Part shown: in pieces, positions 22,620-35,229 of the stretch
Position numbering within the stretch: the first letter of the stretch is position 1
How the letters are laid out: every line of letters begins with the position of its first letter
NCBI GenBank assembly: GCA_030704615.1
Contig: CM060734.1
Location: 40,750,042-40,814,041, forward strand
From: Takakia lepidozioides
Lineage: Eukaryota; Streptophyta; Takakiopsida; Takakiales; Takakiaceae
Direction: 5' to 3'
Length of the DNA stretch: 64,000 nucleotides
Made by a program: the position numbers and the translations under genes
Notes under the pieces: model-generated
The model's database searches: none
Seen by the model: the letters and a program-made list of their open reading frames with translations, nothing else
Told to the model about the DNA's origin: nothing

Positions 22620-25480
22620 CTAGTGTTGCGATGGTGATCGACTGTGACAATGTACATGTATCGTATGCTAGACAGTTCACTATCTCCATTCTTTGCCCGC
22701 ACTTTGTGAATATGATGGGGGATTAGCTCATTGTTTCAAATGAAATTGGTTTATGGACCGTGTGGAGGGGTGCTGTCTCACATGTGCAATATCCAACTCA
22801 CGAGCTCTGCAGCAAACTCATAACTAGTAAATACAGGCGGGCATCAGCATGCAACTTATATGGAAGTCGATCATTTAATATTAGGTCGCCTTACTTTAGA
22901 GCGTCTGTAGTGCAAATGTGGGTGGCAGAAGTTTTTTGGAATAGGTGGATTGTGCAAATATTTACATTGCAGTTTCCTGGAATTTTTGGTGACTGGTGCA
23001 TCTGGTTGAGTTTTGATTATACGCGCTATAATCGTGGCATGGGCCAGATGACTTGTACGAGATATGTATTAATCTTGACGCCCTGACTTTTCCGGCATAG
23101 GAGCACACAGGATGCTTGAAGTCTCGCCGCCATTTCACCATTTGCTACAGACTCTCGGACGTGGATGCCACTGTGCAGGTGTCATGAAAATTCCAGATAA
23201 TTGGGGCGGGGTCTTTGTATATTGTCAGGAACTTGTGATACAGGTCTTCCAGTTCTAGCACTCTAGATCTGTGGATCTAATGTGACCCTGACCCAGTTTT
23301 GGACTGATGAATTAAGAGGTGCACATATTCCTTCGCAAAACTTAGAGAATCTAGATGTTGTGAGCATCATCAGCCGCAGCATCTCCAAGATAGTATATCT
23401 CTCGCCTTTCCCTCCTTTTATCGTCACATGGAGAATATAGCCGTCATCCGCCGATCAATATATTACTAGCTGAGGCAGTCCATTTCTGATCATCAATGCA
23501 TAAGCAACAGACTTCCACAGTGCCGGGCTACATGACAATGTTCCAATCTTCTTCCTGGAAGATCGGGTGTAAAATGGAGGGTTGTAACTTCAAAATAGAA
23601 CTAGTTTAATCGATAAATGAATAAATTCAAAGATTCGAGCTTTTCTTTGACAATGTCCTCTAACTACTTTTTTTCCGGAATAAAGACAAACAGCATAAGA
23701 TTAAGTACCAAGACATAGTAGCCCTTCATCCACTTCATTTTCGTGAATGGACAAAATCGCTAGGTAAACATGCCATATAGCCGTATGTAGCTGTCAAGTG
23801 ATCATCGCGAATGGAAAACAAAGAGTTCTCTGTGACAACTACCCGAAAATATGCTAATGATTGCTCGATAGATCTAATACCTCTAGCTAGCTGTGAGATA
23901 TTTTGCAAGATTTGAGGGTATCTCACCTTGTTACTCATTGCAGTTAGACAAGTTCAAGCATCTGATCATAGACAGCAAAGTGTGGAGACTAGTTGGAAGA
24001 CTTTCATTGATCTCGCGCGAGCATTTGCTAAACTGAAAAATGCTTAAGTGCCTTTGAGGTATTACGATAGCACAAAATGTTTCCTTTATTTGTTTCCTTT
24101 AGAAAGAGGGTGAAGCCATCACTCACAATATAACTTACATACCCTTGCGCTGGTTGGAATAGGACAGAATTTTCCTCATATTCCTGATATGCATATTTCT
24201 AGTTCTGTTCTTTCTATGCCGGTGTTAAAGACAGATGTCAAACAATTCAAAGACTTCAAGTTTGCATGTCAAACTATTCAAAGTGCTAAAATCCTTTCCG
24301 ACCCAAATGTCAAATGGATTGTCTTATGAATATCCCGCTTTGCCACACACTATCCACCCCCTCCGCTGATCAGTCCGGGCTGGACATATGTAATTGAGGT
24401 TCTAATTTAGTGATCCCCACCCCTAGATTGACTATTCCACTCCGAATATGCCAACCCGAACGCATTCTATTTTGGCACTCCAATTTCGGAAGTCTAAGTA
24501 TGCCGACTTCCCATGGTCCCTTTCCATATGGCACATATCACAAATATAAAAATTGAAGTACATTATAACATTCTATTTATCTTCATTACAAGCAGTAAAG
24601 TTCAATTGTTGCCCTTCAAGTTCGTAGTCGGCATACACTAATTATCCACTCCGGACATACTCCATTTGGGCAATCTAACTTGGGAAGTATGTGCCGACAT
24701 CCCAGGAATCCTTTCGGTACTCAGCAGATTTTGGCCAATCACACATGGCACTACTAAAGAAAAATCCATGTTTTTGGATTTGTGGTGTTAAAGTAAAGCG
24801 ACATGCCTTCCTGGAGGTAAGTTGCTAGTATCCTGCCGCATTCCATTTGTTTAACATAATTTGTGAAGTCTGTTCCCACTTGCCATTTTAGCCTTCATGT
24901 ACTTACTACATTTACGAAATCCATGAAGGTCACTAGGTATTCCCGTCCGCAGTTATAGAAAAAATTCCTATTCCCATGGTATGCCTCACTCATTTCCAGT
25001 AGTTGAATACTGTACAAATTGGCACTGGCTTCAAAAATGTATCGAATAGCCGAACCTAACTTCAATGTAAACCTCAATGTCTTGCGTCCGAACGTCCGAA
25101 CCTAACTTCAATGTAACATGATGAGCCAAAATAGTGGCTTTTGTAAGTAGGGAAATCGTCAAAACACCACAGAAGATGTCGAAAAAGAGGGGCATATTCC
25201 AAAAATATACCCTGCTCGTGCTTATCTCTCCCCCCCCCCCCCTGCTCATTCCTAAATGGGCTCAGAAAATACACACCCACGATGGCGTTTGAGCGTTTTG
25301 CCACGAGTACCAACGTAATTTCTGTGTTCACCGTTACGAGCTGTTTTAGATCTGCGCGTAGTCTAAGAGTTGGAACACAAGATTATACCCACCGAACTGA
25401 TGTGCATGTCCATTCAATTTCCCTGCCGGCCACGAATAAGAATTTCCGCATGGATCGAGTCCCGATAACGCTGTAGTTAC
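22620..25480. other. GLP 3' flank and gene-free spacer
   Basis: The stretch from 22,620 to about 22,900 matches the GLP 3' flanks (GACAATGTACATGTATCG, GCTAGACAGTTCACTATC). The stretch from about 23,230 to 23,480 matches the shared spacer module also found near 55,300, 58,400 and 61,550. The rest has no supported gene. A phrase CCGAACCTAACTTCAATGTAA occurs twice at 25,050-25,110. Confidence 0.45.
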
Positions 25481-26930
25481 ACTCTTCTTGACACGTTGAC
25501 AGCTTCATCGATAGATGTGTTTATACCACTCGCCATCTTCTCGCTTCTCACTGTGTGCACATGTACATCTCTCTCAACCACGCAGATCACACTCAACTTT
25601 CTCTCCCAATCTCCTCTACAACAACTAGTTTTGCCTTCTAAAGTACTTCCGACATTTTGTAAAAGCGATAAGAGTCACCACAAACTGTCTCTGAAGCATA
25701 CTGAGATTGGAGCTGCACACCTGCAGAAGCCACTTAGAGTAGTCCCGAGTTGTAATCTAGAACCATGGGAAGAAGTAGGTTTTTACCTGCCAACTTGGTG
25801 CTACTAGTTGTGGTGCAGATAACTCTCGCACCTGTAATGGTGATGGCCTACGACTCCGATGCTATCCAAGACTTTTGTGTGGCAGACCTGACCAGCACGG
25901 TCACCGTGAATGGCCTGGTGTGCAAAAACCCAAAAACAGTCACTGCGCAGGACTTCATCTTTCACGGCTTGGGAAATCTGGAAACACGTCTGGTCCCTCA
26001 GGGAGTGCGGTCACATCAGCAATCGCCACTACTTTTCCAGGCATCAACACACCGGGCATCGCCTATGCGCGCCAAGACTTCGCACTTGGGGGCCTTGTGA
26101 CACCACACACACATCCGCGGGCCACAGAGCTTCTGTTTGTGATGGAAGGCTCTCTCTACGTGGGTTTTGTGAGCACTAATAACACGCTCTTTGCTGCTAC
26201 GCTGCACAAGGGTGATGTGTTTGTGTTCCCAAGAGGCCTTGTGCACTTTTTGCTGAATGTGGGTAAGGGGCCAGCTTTGGCTCTCGCAGCACTCAACAGC
26301 CAGAATCCAGGCCGGGTGGCCGTACCGGTTACTATGTTTGGTTCCGGTATCCCCGATGCTGTGCTGGAGAAAGCGTTCAGTCTGAATGGGACGGCCATTG
26401 ACTACATAAAATCCAAATTTTAGACGTTGCCTGCATTTCTATATATGAACTCACAAGTGGAAATATACAGGTATCAACTAGTCAGCATGTAAGCCTACTG
26501 TCCAGAGAATTTCCTGCCTATGACTAGAGGGTATTCTGTTGGATTATGGACCGACTGGTATCAATGGCCCGAATCCTAATATGTTCAATACTGTCTTGAA
26601 TTTAAACAGCACATTAGGTAGCGCTGTACGTGGCTCGATCTGTATAATCCAATTTGAGGTAAGGTGATTCTTCAATTCTGTAACTGGATTCTGATCAATG
26701 CTTTCAAAACCTGGAGTTGATCGGCGGATAGATCCGAGTTGAAGTGCTGTCGGCCTTGGACTTGTATCGTGTTTGTTTCGGACCTTGAAAGTTTCGTTGA
26801 ATGGTTACCACCATAATCCCATTAACTAGACTAACTCGTTCACTGTGGGCATATCCCAATCGCATTCCATGAGGCATTGCTTGATAATCTTCAACTTTGC
26901 CTGGGCTACACTGTTTGTTCGCATCGAATA
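25480..26930 (+). repeat. Direct repeat copy 1 (partner 33,790-35,230)
   Basis: Promoter, leader, GLP frame and about 500 bp of 3' flank match the block at 33,790-35,230 in the same orientation. Shared phrases include GTGCACATGTACATCTCTCT in the leader and TATATATGAACTCACAAGTGG and TTGCTTGATAATCTTCAAC in the 3' flank. This copy carries the broken GLP. Confidence 0.8.
25765..26423 (+). pseudogene. Germin-like protein, single-nucleotide frameshift
   Basis: The copy starts with ATG 25765, has a hydrophobic signal peptide (LVLLVVVQITLA) and then the germin N-terminal region DFCVADLTST ... VNGLVCKNP with both cysteines. A 1-nt deletion near 25,973 (GGCTTGGGAAATCTGG against GGCTTAGCGCAATCCGG in the copy at 34,078) shifts the frame. 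The remaining 150 codons continue intact in the other frame to TAG 26421-26423. They include box 1 (GLVTPHTHPRATE, ligands His, His and Glu) and box 2 (GDVFVFPRGLVHF, His). The TATA position reads GTTTATA (about 25,519). It is either a recent pseudogene or an assembly error at one base. Confidence 0.88.
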
Positions 26931-29900
26931 AATTACTAATTAATATCTGACTATCATTGATCAGAGTCGGATGTGATCGATCATGGACGCCATGCCAACG
27001 AACTCACACATTGTATAGAACCTGTTCTCCTCAGGTTCCATGTAAACCTGTCACAGGTTCAAACTGGAGGAATGTTATAGCGCCCTACTATGGAACCCAG
27101 CAGCAGTGAACTTTCCGGTCAGACCTTCGTAGACTTTGTGTTTTTTAATTGATATATTTTCTCCTTGTCAAAAGGTTCCAAGAGGCAGCTCCTCTGTTCC
27201 AGCATGTGGAATTCTCAAAACCCATGATGTCGAGGTGCATGGTAGATGGATGGTTGTCATTCTTATTATAGAGATCTCATCAAACTAAATGACATTGGCT
27301 GAATCATGGCCTCATCATCGCACAAGTCCGGAGATCTGCACACACTGCACGCATTCCGATGTACGGATGCTGGTTTGGACAAATGCCCCCACTAGAAAGC
27401 AGGCGTCTACGACTTGCTTGTGATATGAGGAAAACACTAGAAGGAAATGAAATGGTACTTTATAACGTCCGCGGAAAGCTCAAAGAGCTTATGGGACCAA
27501 ATGGAAAAACCTAGAGAGAGGAAACAAAACCAGAGCCAAAAACAGCCCAAAAGGAAGAAAGGAAGAAAAGACATATATCCGGTTTATTATTCCCTGATAC
27601 GGGCACCTCACCACATTGATCATACCGTACTCCACATTCCAGGACCGTCCAGGTGTCCTTCTGGATTCCTTGCCAGCCATCATGCCCAAAGAGAACCACG
27701 CCACTGCCACCGCAACCTAGCAAGATCTAGGCTAGGAGAACAATCCCGTTGGAGTGAGTGGTCACGCTTGAGCACTAAAGCAAAGCAGGAAATTGCAAAA
27801 AAAAAGTATCCTACCCAGTGAGAGGCGAGGGACAAAAATGGTGAGAGAGAGAGAACCAAAGGAGCAAGGTAGGCACGCTTGAACACTAATGTGGAGACTA
27901 CAGCTAAGAGATTGAAATAAAATCGAGGAGCCAGGAAGGGGACCAAATTAAGATGCTAGAGAAAGTCAGGGAAGAACAAGTCAGAAAGGAAAAGCTCGAG
28001 CTGGAAGCCTACTGATCAAAAGTGACCAACGGAATGAGAAAATCGAAGTACACTAGCGGAACCTCTAAGAGAAAAAGGTGAAGAGGGGGTTGAACACAGC
28101 TGCGGGAGCAAGCTGTCAATGCTACACGCAAAACGAGGCAAACAGAAACGAGAGCAGACAGGCAAGACAAGCCCTAGAAGCGAAATGCAGCCATAAGTGC
28201 CCATTCTGAAAAAATGAAGAGAGAGGAGATCGAGGAAAAAGCAGGATAATCATCTAAAAGCAGCGTAGAAGGACAATCAAAATCCAGTAAGAAAGAAGAG
28301 AATGCCAGCAGCTAAAGGGACGAGGCACAAGCTACGAGACAGACTACCCACAAATTCTAAGTCCCAACACTACACTACCGTGAAGTCACTACACTACACT
28401 ACTGTGAAGTCACTACATTCCGACCGGCTTAGCCCAACTGCATATTGATAACCGGGAGATTTTGTTTTGGGGACCCTTCTATTGATAACCTCTAACCGCC
28501 AAAATTTCCAAACCCCTACATTATATATAACCGCCTCCATTCCGCTTTAAGCAAAGATGCCTTACCGGACCCTTCAATATGCCCAAATTGTCATACCCGC
28601 CCAACAGCCCAACAGTGGTACGTACTGTGCAGGAATGCCAAACAATTTGCATTTCGAGGGGTTATGAGTAGTTGTCTTGACTCTTAGCCATCTTCTTCTT
28701 CAAGTTCAAGAAGTGGTTGAGCATGAAGATGGGCAGCTTTTGGCATCATGGCATATGTCAAGGTTGTCTTCTTACCATTCCAACTCGGTGAATGGGTTCA
28801 ATTGCCTCAAACTCGTTTTGACTGTTGCTACTTTTCTCTCTCAACTACTACTGCACTGTCCATGTCATGTGTGTTTTAGGAATGCTTGCTTTCAATCCTT
28901 GTGCAGCATTTTTGAAAGATATTAAGGTATTATCTCAGTAGGCCGTCCGTCATCACCTGCAATGGTCGAAGCCGCTTGTGATGGAGAGCACATTTCCTGG
29001 ACAAGAGCTGAGCGCACAAATATCCTCCCTCCCTCCCCCTACTTTGGTCAAACATGATTAACCGCTTCTGACATGCTTGAGAACAATGCACTTCAAGGGC
29101 ATCTGCCAACTTAGCTGATTTACCATGAGGGTCAGTTCCTGGCATCCCATCCACTTTTCTAGGAAGCTGTGCGCAAGCTTCAGGCTCCTTTCTCTTTCTT
29201 GTTTCTTGCTTTCTCTGCCCATAAGCTCTTCGAGTTTTTCGCGAACGGTATAAAGTACCATTTCATTTCGCTCTGCTCGGGTTGGATTTGGCTGGGCCGA
29301 CGTCTTTTCTCCCTCTACCAATCCTCGGGGTATTGAATATTTAGGAGTAACTGGTAACCTTGAAATTTTGCTAGATCCGTGAACTCATGAATAGAACACT
29401 GGTTCACGAGTCTAGACACTAATGATGAAACTAATGATAACTTAAATTCTTCTTAACTTTTCCAATTTTTGATCCAATCCTCTTCCAATGTAAGTTCGAG
29501 AACAAATCAGTGAATCACAAACCACAACAGCTAGCAGCTGGTGCTCAGTGAGCAAGTCCTGGAATCAAGAGCTCATCTCGTACCAATGTCCAGACTCTAT
29601 ATAATTGTAATAGCAGGTTGAAGTCGTGAGAGAGAGAGAGATTGCTGAGGGCGAGCGATCGGTAGTCTTCAGGACTTGAATACGAGAGAAAGAGGTTCTG
29701 AAGTAACTAGTGCTCACGAAGGAAGTGCTCTCCACTGCTTTTAATTAACTAACTTATAACAAGGGTCCCAAATCCTGACAATACACGTGCGGTATTGCAA
29801 AAAACTCCGGGATTGTGTTGGAGAGCGGATTCTTATACATGTTCCCACCAAGTACCCTGAACCTTACAGACGTGCAGCAAGAAACTGTGAAAATACCATG

Positions 29901-30318
29901 AAGGTCAGTCGCCGCTCTATATTGAGACAGTGTGATTGTCAACATCTTTGTGAAGTTTCTAGGCTTAAATTCCTATTCTCGCAACACCAGTCCCTAGCCC
30001 TTAATGCCTGGGCTATGGAGCCCAGCAGAAGTGAACTCTCCTGTCAATATAGTGTCGCAGACTGTCTTTTTCATTGTATCTATATTTTCGCGTGTAACAT
30101 ATAATAGTTCATCAAACTCGATAACTTTGCTGGCTCAGAGCGCACGGGTCCATGATATGTTGTGATCTACACGTCTAAACACCGTGGACACATTCCGATT
30201 TGTGGATGCTGGTTTGTCCAGACAACTTGGATCGAGCAATGACATGCAAACCCCTCTTTTACTGCTGGTTCGAGCTGAGAGTGAAGCTACGACATCCAGA
30301 CACTACGTAGATATAAGG
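26930..30318. other. Spacer made of shared GLP-intergenic modules
   Basis: No intact gene. The stretch around 27,440-27,510 (AAATGGTACTTTATAACG and CTCAAAGAGCTTATGGG) matches about 61,250 and the complement of about 29,255 and 55,660. The stretch from about 29,330 to 30,120 matches 55,730-56,440 and the complement of 60,410-61,190. At 28,370-28,420 there is a short tandem repeat of CACTACACTACxGTGAAGT. Confidence 0.5.
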
Positions 30319-30736
30319 GACACAATTGATGAACCCCCGAAGTGGTGGATCTTCCAATTTCTCTATACTCAAGGAGAGGTAAGACAGGTATCCTTGTCGA
30401 TTCCTTGTGGAATATCCCGTAGATCCCCTGGGTTGAAGACAGCCATGAAGTACGACCACCTCTTGATAACTGCACTTGCCGTTTGGCGTTGACCTTGTGT
30501 TGCGGTGGGGGTCTGTATCCGATGAAGGAAAGGCACCTCGTAGCAGCTCCACTATGACGCTCCGCGACAGACTGGGTCCACTTATCTACGTGTCTACGCG
30601 TCTCGTCGTTCAAGAAGCCCTGTGCATCCGTTAGGCGAACTGCTCATGTGCCCAGCACAAGACAAGACGAGGGCCGGCCGTGGCCGGCGTAACTAAGAGC
30701 CTCTTCGCCTTTGGGTGTGGGCCCTATTCCGTTATG

Positions 30737-30744
30737 TATATATA
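30737..30744 (+). promoter_or_regulatory. TATA box of the 30,944 germin-like gene
   Basis: TATATATA in the context ATGTATATATACCACTCC, 200 bp before the ATG. The same position and context occur in the copies at 34,078, 36,688 and 58,850. Confidence 0.75.
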
Positions 30745-30943
30745 CCACTCCACACCACCTTCCCTCTCACTGGATTTCTCTGTTTCGACTCTTATATCTC
30801 CCTCACTCTCGCCTCACTCCAGCACCATAACCAGCTCCTTCCTAAGATCTGGACTACTTGAATTTACATCTTGAGCACCGAATCTCTCTGTCACAACAGC
30901 TTATAGTCAGCCACTGCTTGTGATCGCTTACTGATCCAGAACG

Positions 30944-31609
30944 ATGGGAACAAGCAGCTCGACGGGTACCACTTTGGTAGTACTAGCATTTCTGGCTCTC
31001 ACAGCCGTCATGGTCACCGCATCCGACGGCGATCCACTCCAGGATTTCTGTGTGGCGGACCTGACCAGCACCCTCACACTAAATGGTCTGGTATGCAAAA
31101 ACCCAACAACTGTGACCGCAAACGACTTCGTCTTCCACGGCTTGGCCAAGCCCGGAAACACGGCTGTTTCATCAGGAAGCGCTGTGACGCCAGCATTCGC
31201 GACTGCGTTTCCAGGTCTCAACACTTTGGGCATCGCCATGGCGCGCCTAGACTTTGCACAAGGAGGCCTTGTGACACCCCACACACACCCACGGGCAACA
31301 GAGATGCTATTTGTCGTGGAAGGATCTCTGTATGTGGGTTTTGTGGACACCAAGAACAAGCTCTTTGCTACCACCCTGCAGAAGGGTGATGTTTTTGTGT
31401 TCCCACGAGGTCTTGTGCACTTCGAGCTCAACGTGGGCAACGGGCCAGCTTTGGCTATCGCAGCACTCAACAGCCAGAATCCGGGGGTGCAACCCATCCC
31501 CGCTGCTTTGTTTGGTTCTGACATCAGCGACACTGTGCTGGAGAAAGCGTTCAGTGTGGATCAGAAGGCAGTGCAGTATTTGAAGTCTAAGTTTACTACG
31601 AAGGCGTAA
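30944..31609 (+). CDS. Germin-like protein (secreted cupin), intact
   Basis: A single uninterrupted exon of 221 codons, the normal length for germin-like proteins. Residues 1-26 form a hydrophobic signal peptide. Cys36 and Cys51 (DFCVAD and GLVCKNP) are the conserved N-terminal disulfide pair. Germin box 1 (GLVTPHTHPRATEMLFVVEG) supplies His113, His115 and Glu120, and box 2 (GDVFVFPRGLVHFELN) supplies His159, the usual Mn-binding set of the cupin barrel. No N-glycosylation site is obvious. The family forms apoplastic oligomers, some with superoxide dismutase or oxalate oxidase activity. The activity here is not predictable. The start is fixed by the signal peptide and by conservation of upstream sequence in other copies. 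A possible AATAAA signal lies at 31754-31759. It mirrors the gene at 36,688-37,353. Confidence 0.96.
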   Translation: MGTSSSTGTTLVVLAFLALTAVMVTASDGDPLQDFCVADLTSTLTLNGLVCKNPTTVTANDFVFHGLAKPGNTAVSSGSAVTPAFATAFPGLNTLGIAMARLDFAQGGLVTPHTHPRATEMLFVVEGSLYVGFVDTKNKLFATTLQKGDVFVFPRGLVHFELNVGNGPALAIAALNSQNPGVQPIPAALFGSDISDTVLEKAFSVDQKAVQYLKSKFTTKA

Positions 31610-32544
31610 CTAGTGTTGCGATAGCAATCCACTGTGTGACAGACAATGTACTTGTATCGTATGGTAGACAGTTCACTATCTCCATTCTTTGCCCCCCCAT
31701 TGTCACTGTGAATATGATGGGGGATTAGGTCATTGTCTCAGGTCATTGTTTCAAATAAAAATGGATGCATATCTTTAAATTGGTGTATGGACCGTGTGGA
31801 GCTCATATCCCACCCTCAATGCAACAGTCTGCTGCAACATTGGATACTCCGTAACTAGTAAATGTAGGCATCTGCGGCCTTTCCATGCAACTTATTCTAA
31901 AGTCTATCATCTAATTCTAGCGCTGACCTCGTCTAGAATTATTTCTGAGCAGATTCTTCAAGATAAATGCGGTTAAATGCAAAGATTCCAACTTATTATA
32001 TGCTTGACGTTGTCGGGAGCAGCAAGGGGCAGAGCCAAACCCACAGCGAACAAGTCAAATACTCTTCTAATCGGCAGAGTAAAGAATATGTACAAGTCTT
32101 ACCTAGATCCATTGGGGCTAGTCATTTAATTCCTCCCCAAATACGAAGCATTCGTAGATTACACTAATTTTTTCCCAGTGATTTGAAGCCGCACTGACCT
32201 GTTAAGGTGACACATTGCTCTTCAATAAACACAATCCATTTGGTTGTCCAAAGGATCTTTCATACAAGAACCCAGCATTCTCAAGTGTTGGGATTTTCTA
32301 TGGCCATAGCCTAAAGAGCAAGAGGAATTCATTAGGAATCGACAATCATGTGCCGCTGCACTTGGAAGTGAGTTGTGAGAAACAAATTAGTGCGGAGTCT
32401 TGGCTGGTAATGTCGGGTGAACAGTGGTGTGCACACTTCTTGGTATTCTACCCCCGGATTGTGGAATTGGGATCGCAACACAGCAGTAACTATTCTACGA
32501 GTTACGGCTACTGCCTACAGGTCGTTGCTGTACATGCTGGCATT

Positions 32545-32872
32545 CTATTCTAGAGTTTCTCGAAGGCAAGGCCAGCCATTCAGATTTCCACTGTGTTGAA
32601 GCCTGGAAACACGCTGACAAGTGCTGGTGTGACAGTGCTTCTCGAAGAACCAGAGTATTCCCGTTTTGGCCAAGTCATGGAACACGAAGTCTTTCACAGC
32701 TCGCATACTGTGATATTTGCGGGCCAAATAAGACAGAAGTCTGATGTGCAGTGGCCGGGCTATGAGAGAAGTCCTGCAGTGGATCGGAGGCGGCAACGCT
32801 CGACATAATTATAGGTGCAAGACTTATCTGTACTATCCAGACGACAGCTGGAAAAGTATAAGTTCTTCCCAA
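32545..32872 (-). pseudogene. Germin-like protein 5' fragment pseudogene
   Basis: Read on the minus strand from 32872, the sequence starts MGRTYTFPAVVWIVQISLAP, a degraded signal peptide closest to the VVVQITLAP type of the copies at 25,765 and 34,078. It has DPLQDF, then loses the Cys region by frameshift and deletion, and resumes as DFVFHDLAKTG in another frame with an in-frame stop. It ends before germin box 1. It lies in the spacer of the inverted duplication and is oriented opposite to its neighbours. Confidence 0.75.
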
Positions 32873-33790
32873 TTTATTGGAACTCCAAGCTCTTGTTAGC
32901 TGTCCTGGTCCCGCAGGAAGACTCGATGATGAGAGAGTAGAGATACAAACGAGTTTTGCAGGAGAAAGCTCATTCTGTACATGCAGGGAAACTGGCTGAT
33001 CATGTCATAATTCACAACAGTACTTGAAATCATACCCCATATATACAGAATTCAGCGAGTCCTTAACATGTGTCCAATCCTTACTAACAGTTCTATGCAA
33101 GCTCTCTATTTACTAAGTCTGTACGTACAAGTAGTTGTAAAAGATAGTTCAGAGACACTTCGTCAACCACTTCCAGCTACGTGTCACTGGCACTTGAACT
33201 TGAGGTTGACTGGATACAGATCTGTCGATCTTCTCTCGTACAGAGTCCAGCCCAGTGAGAGGTTCACTAGATTTCTAGATACTAGACGAACGAAGTTGAA
33301 CTGTGGGAGCCAAGCCGAGGGACGAGTGCACGATGAGTACGAGGGCCGGAAAGAGAGCCAGGTAGTGAGATGGGAAAAGGGTCCCCAGTGAGCTTGAAGG
33401 CATCGCACAGTGCGGGCTATATTGGGCTTCGTACTGGCGTGCAAATTGACTGATGTGCAGACCTGGTCTTGTGAAATCGCTACAGTGATCAATGTGTGCA
33501 GTTGCCTGCCGTCTTCGCATACGACAAAAGTTTTTAGTCAACCCATTTCAAGGTAAGTACCAACGTAATCTCTGTTTAGGTCGCCGTGGTCACGGTTATA
33601 ATTCATCTGATTGTGGGTTTGGGCTGTCGTGGATCTGCGCGTTACTATTCTAGGACTTGGAACAAAATTACCAACTCATTTGCTTGTCCATTCAATTTCT
33701 CGGCCGGCCATGAATAGGACAGTGCATATGAAAGGCACTTTTAAGCGACATATGCTAAATTGATAGTTGCGGTGATGGGTCCCCATCACG
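32873..33790. other. Intergenic spacer, no gene seen
   Basis: No supported reading frame or repeat. The part after about 33,540 resembles the stretch before 25,480 (AGTACCAACGTAATxTCTGT), so the direct duplication of the two GLPs may extend this far with lower identity. Confidence 0.4.
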
Positions 33791-33837
33791 CTGTAGATAC
33801 AGTCTTCTTCCCGCGTTGACAGCTTCTTAGATAGATG

Positions 33838-33845
33838 TATATATA
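33838..33845 (+). promoter_or_regulatory. TATA box of the 34,078 germin-like gene
   Basis: TATATATA in GATGTATATATACCACTCG, 240 bp before the ATG. The paralogue upstream of 25,765 has GTTTATA at this place. Confidence 0.75.
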
Positions 33846-34077
33846 CCACTCGACACTTCTCCCTTCCCATTCTCCCTTCTCACTGTGTGCACATGTACAT
33901 CTCTCTCAACCACGCAGATCACACTCAACTTTTCTCTCCAATCTCCTCTACAACAACTAGTTTCGTCTTCTAAATTACTTTCGACATCTGGAAAAGCGAA
34001 TCCTGACATATGAGATTGGAGCTGCACACCTGCAGAAGCCACCTACAGTAGTCCGGAGTTGTAAGATTTCTAGAACC

Positions 34078-34740
34078 ATGGGAAGAAACTTTAGGTTTTT
34101 ACCTGCCACCTTGGTACTACTAGTTGTGGTGCAGATAACTCTCGCACCTGTAATGGTGATGTCCTCCGACTCCGATCCTCTGCAAGACTTTTGTGTGGCA
34201 GACCTGGCCAGCACGCTCACCGTGAACGGTCTGGTGTGCAAAAACCCAACAACAGTCACCGCGCACGACTTCGTCTTTCATGGCTTAGCGCAATCCGGAA
34301 ACACGTCTGTTTCCTCAGGGAGTGCGGTCACGCCAGCATTCGCATCTGGTTTTCCAGGCCTCAACACACTGGGCATCGCCATGGCGCGCCTCGACTTCGC
34401 ACATGGGGGCCTTGTGACACCCCACACACATCCGCGGGCCACAGAGATTCTGTTTGTGGTGGAAGGCTCTCTCTACGTGGGTTTTGTGAACACTAATGCC
34501 AAGCTCTTTGCTACTACGCTGCACAAGGGTGATGTGTTTGTGTTCCCAAGAGGCCTTGTGCACTTTGAGCTGAATGTGGGTAAGGGGCCAGCTTTGGCTA
34601 TCGCAGCACTCAATAGCCAGAATCCAGGCGTGCAAGCCATACCCGCTGCTTTGTTTGGTTCCGGTATCAGCGACACTGTGCTGGAGAAAGCGTTCATGGT
34701 GAATGAGAAGGTCATCGACTACATAAAATCCAAATTTTAG
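34078..34740 (+). CDS. Germin-like protein, second subtype, intact
   Basis: One exon of 220 codons. The signal peptide (LVLLVVVQITLAPVMVM) differs from that of the other intact copies and is shared with the broken copy at 25,765, so the array holds two subtypes. Cys39 and the second Cys of GLVCKNP, His116, His118, Glu123 and His162 form the expected disulfide and metal site. The C terminus ends DYIKSKF before TAG and lacks the TTKA tail of the other subtype. It is likely secreted to the cell wall, and its enzyme activity is undetermined. It sits alone in the 3.5-kb spacer between the two arms of the inverted duplication. Confidence 0.96.
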   Translation: MGRNFRFLPATLVLLVVVQITLAPVMVMSSDSDPLQDFCVADLASTLTVNGLVCKNPTTVTAHDFVFHGLAQSGNTSVSSGSAVTPAFASGFPGLNTLGIAMARLDFAHGGLVTPHTHPRATEILFVVEGSLYVGFVNTNAKLFATTLHKGDVFVFPRGLVHFELNVGKGPALAIAALNSQNPGVQAIPAALFGSGISDTVLEKAFMVNEKVIDYIKSKF

Positions 34741-35229
34741 ACATGTTACCTGCATTTCTATATATGAACTCACAAGTGGAACGATACATGTATCAAACTA
34801 GTCAGCATGTAAGCCAAGAATTTCCTGCCTGTGACCAGAGGGTATTCTGTTGGATTATGGACCAATTGGTAACAATGGCCGGAATCTTAATATAATAAGT
34901 ACTGTCTTGAATTTAAACAGCACATTAGGTAGCGCTGTACGGGGCTCGATCTGTATAATCGAATTTAAGGCAAGGTGATTCTACAATTCTGTAACTGATC
35001 AATGTTTTCAAAACCTGGAGTTGATCTCCGGATAGATCTTCCGACCTGAAAGGCTCGGCCTTGGACCTCTTTTCGCTTATATCGTGTTAAATGTTTCAGA
35101 CCTTGAAAGTTTAGTTGAATGGTTACCACCATAATCCCATTAACTAGACTAACTAGTTCCATGTGGCCAGAACATCCCAGCTCGCATTCCATGAGGCATT
35201 GCTTGATAATCTTCAACTTTGCCTGGGTA

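Larger units (their letters stand above)
30318..32405 (+). repeat. Left arm of a 2.1-kb inverted duplication containing a GLP gene
   Basis: It matches the complement of 35,910-37,983. The match covers the far upstream region, promoter, leader, coding sequence, 3' UTR and about 650 bp of 3' flank. The inner breakpoint is sharp: identity ends just after GAAACAAATTAGTGCGGAG at about 32,400, mirrored at about 35,915. The downstream 600 bp are nearly identical in both arms. Confidence 0.9.

Noticed and set aside
27447-27821. Open frame of 124 codons, Lys/Gln-rich
   Set aside because: It lies in a fragment of the repeated GLP intergenic module, and the other module copies do not keep the frame.
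30928-31533. Long open antisense frames of about 200 codons opposite each intact germin-like gene (also at 36,773-37,369, 54,136-54,732 and 58,935-59,528)
   Set aside because: They are mirror products of the GLP codon composition, they appear in every copy with changes that follow the sense strand, and they have no family features.
31967-32167. Short frames conserved in both arms of the inverted duplication (also 36,166-36,366)
   Set aside because: They are identical only because the DNA of both arms is nearly identical. They have no initiation context or domain that points to a protein.
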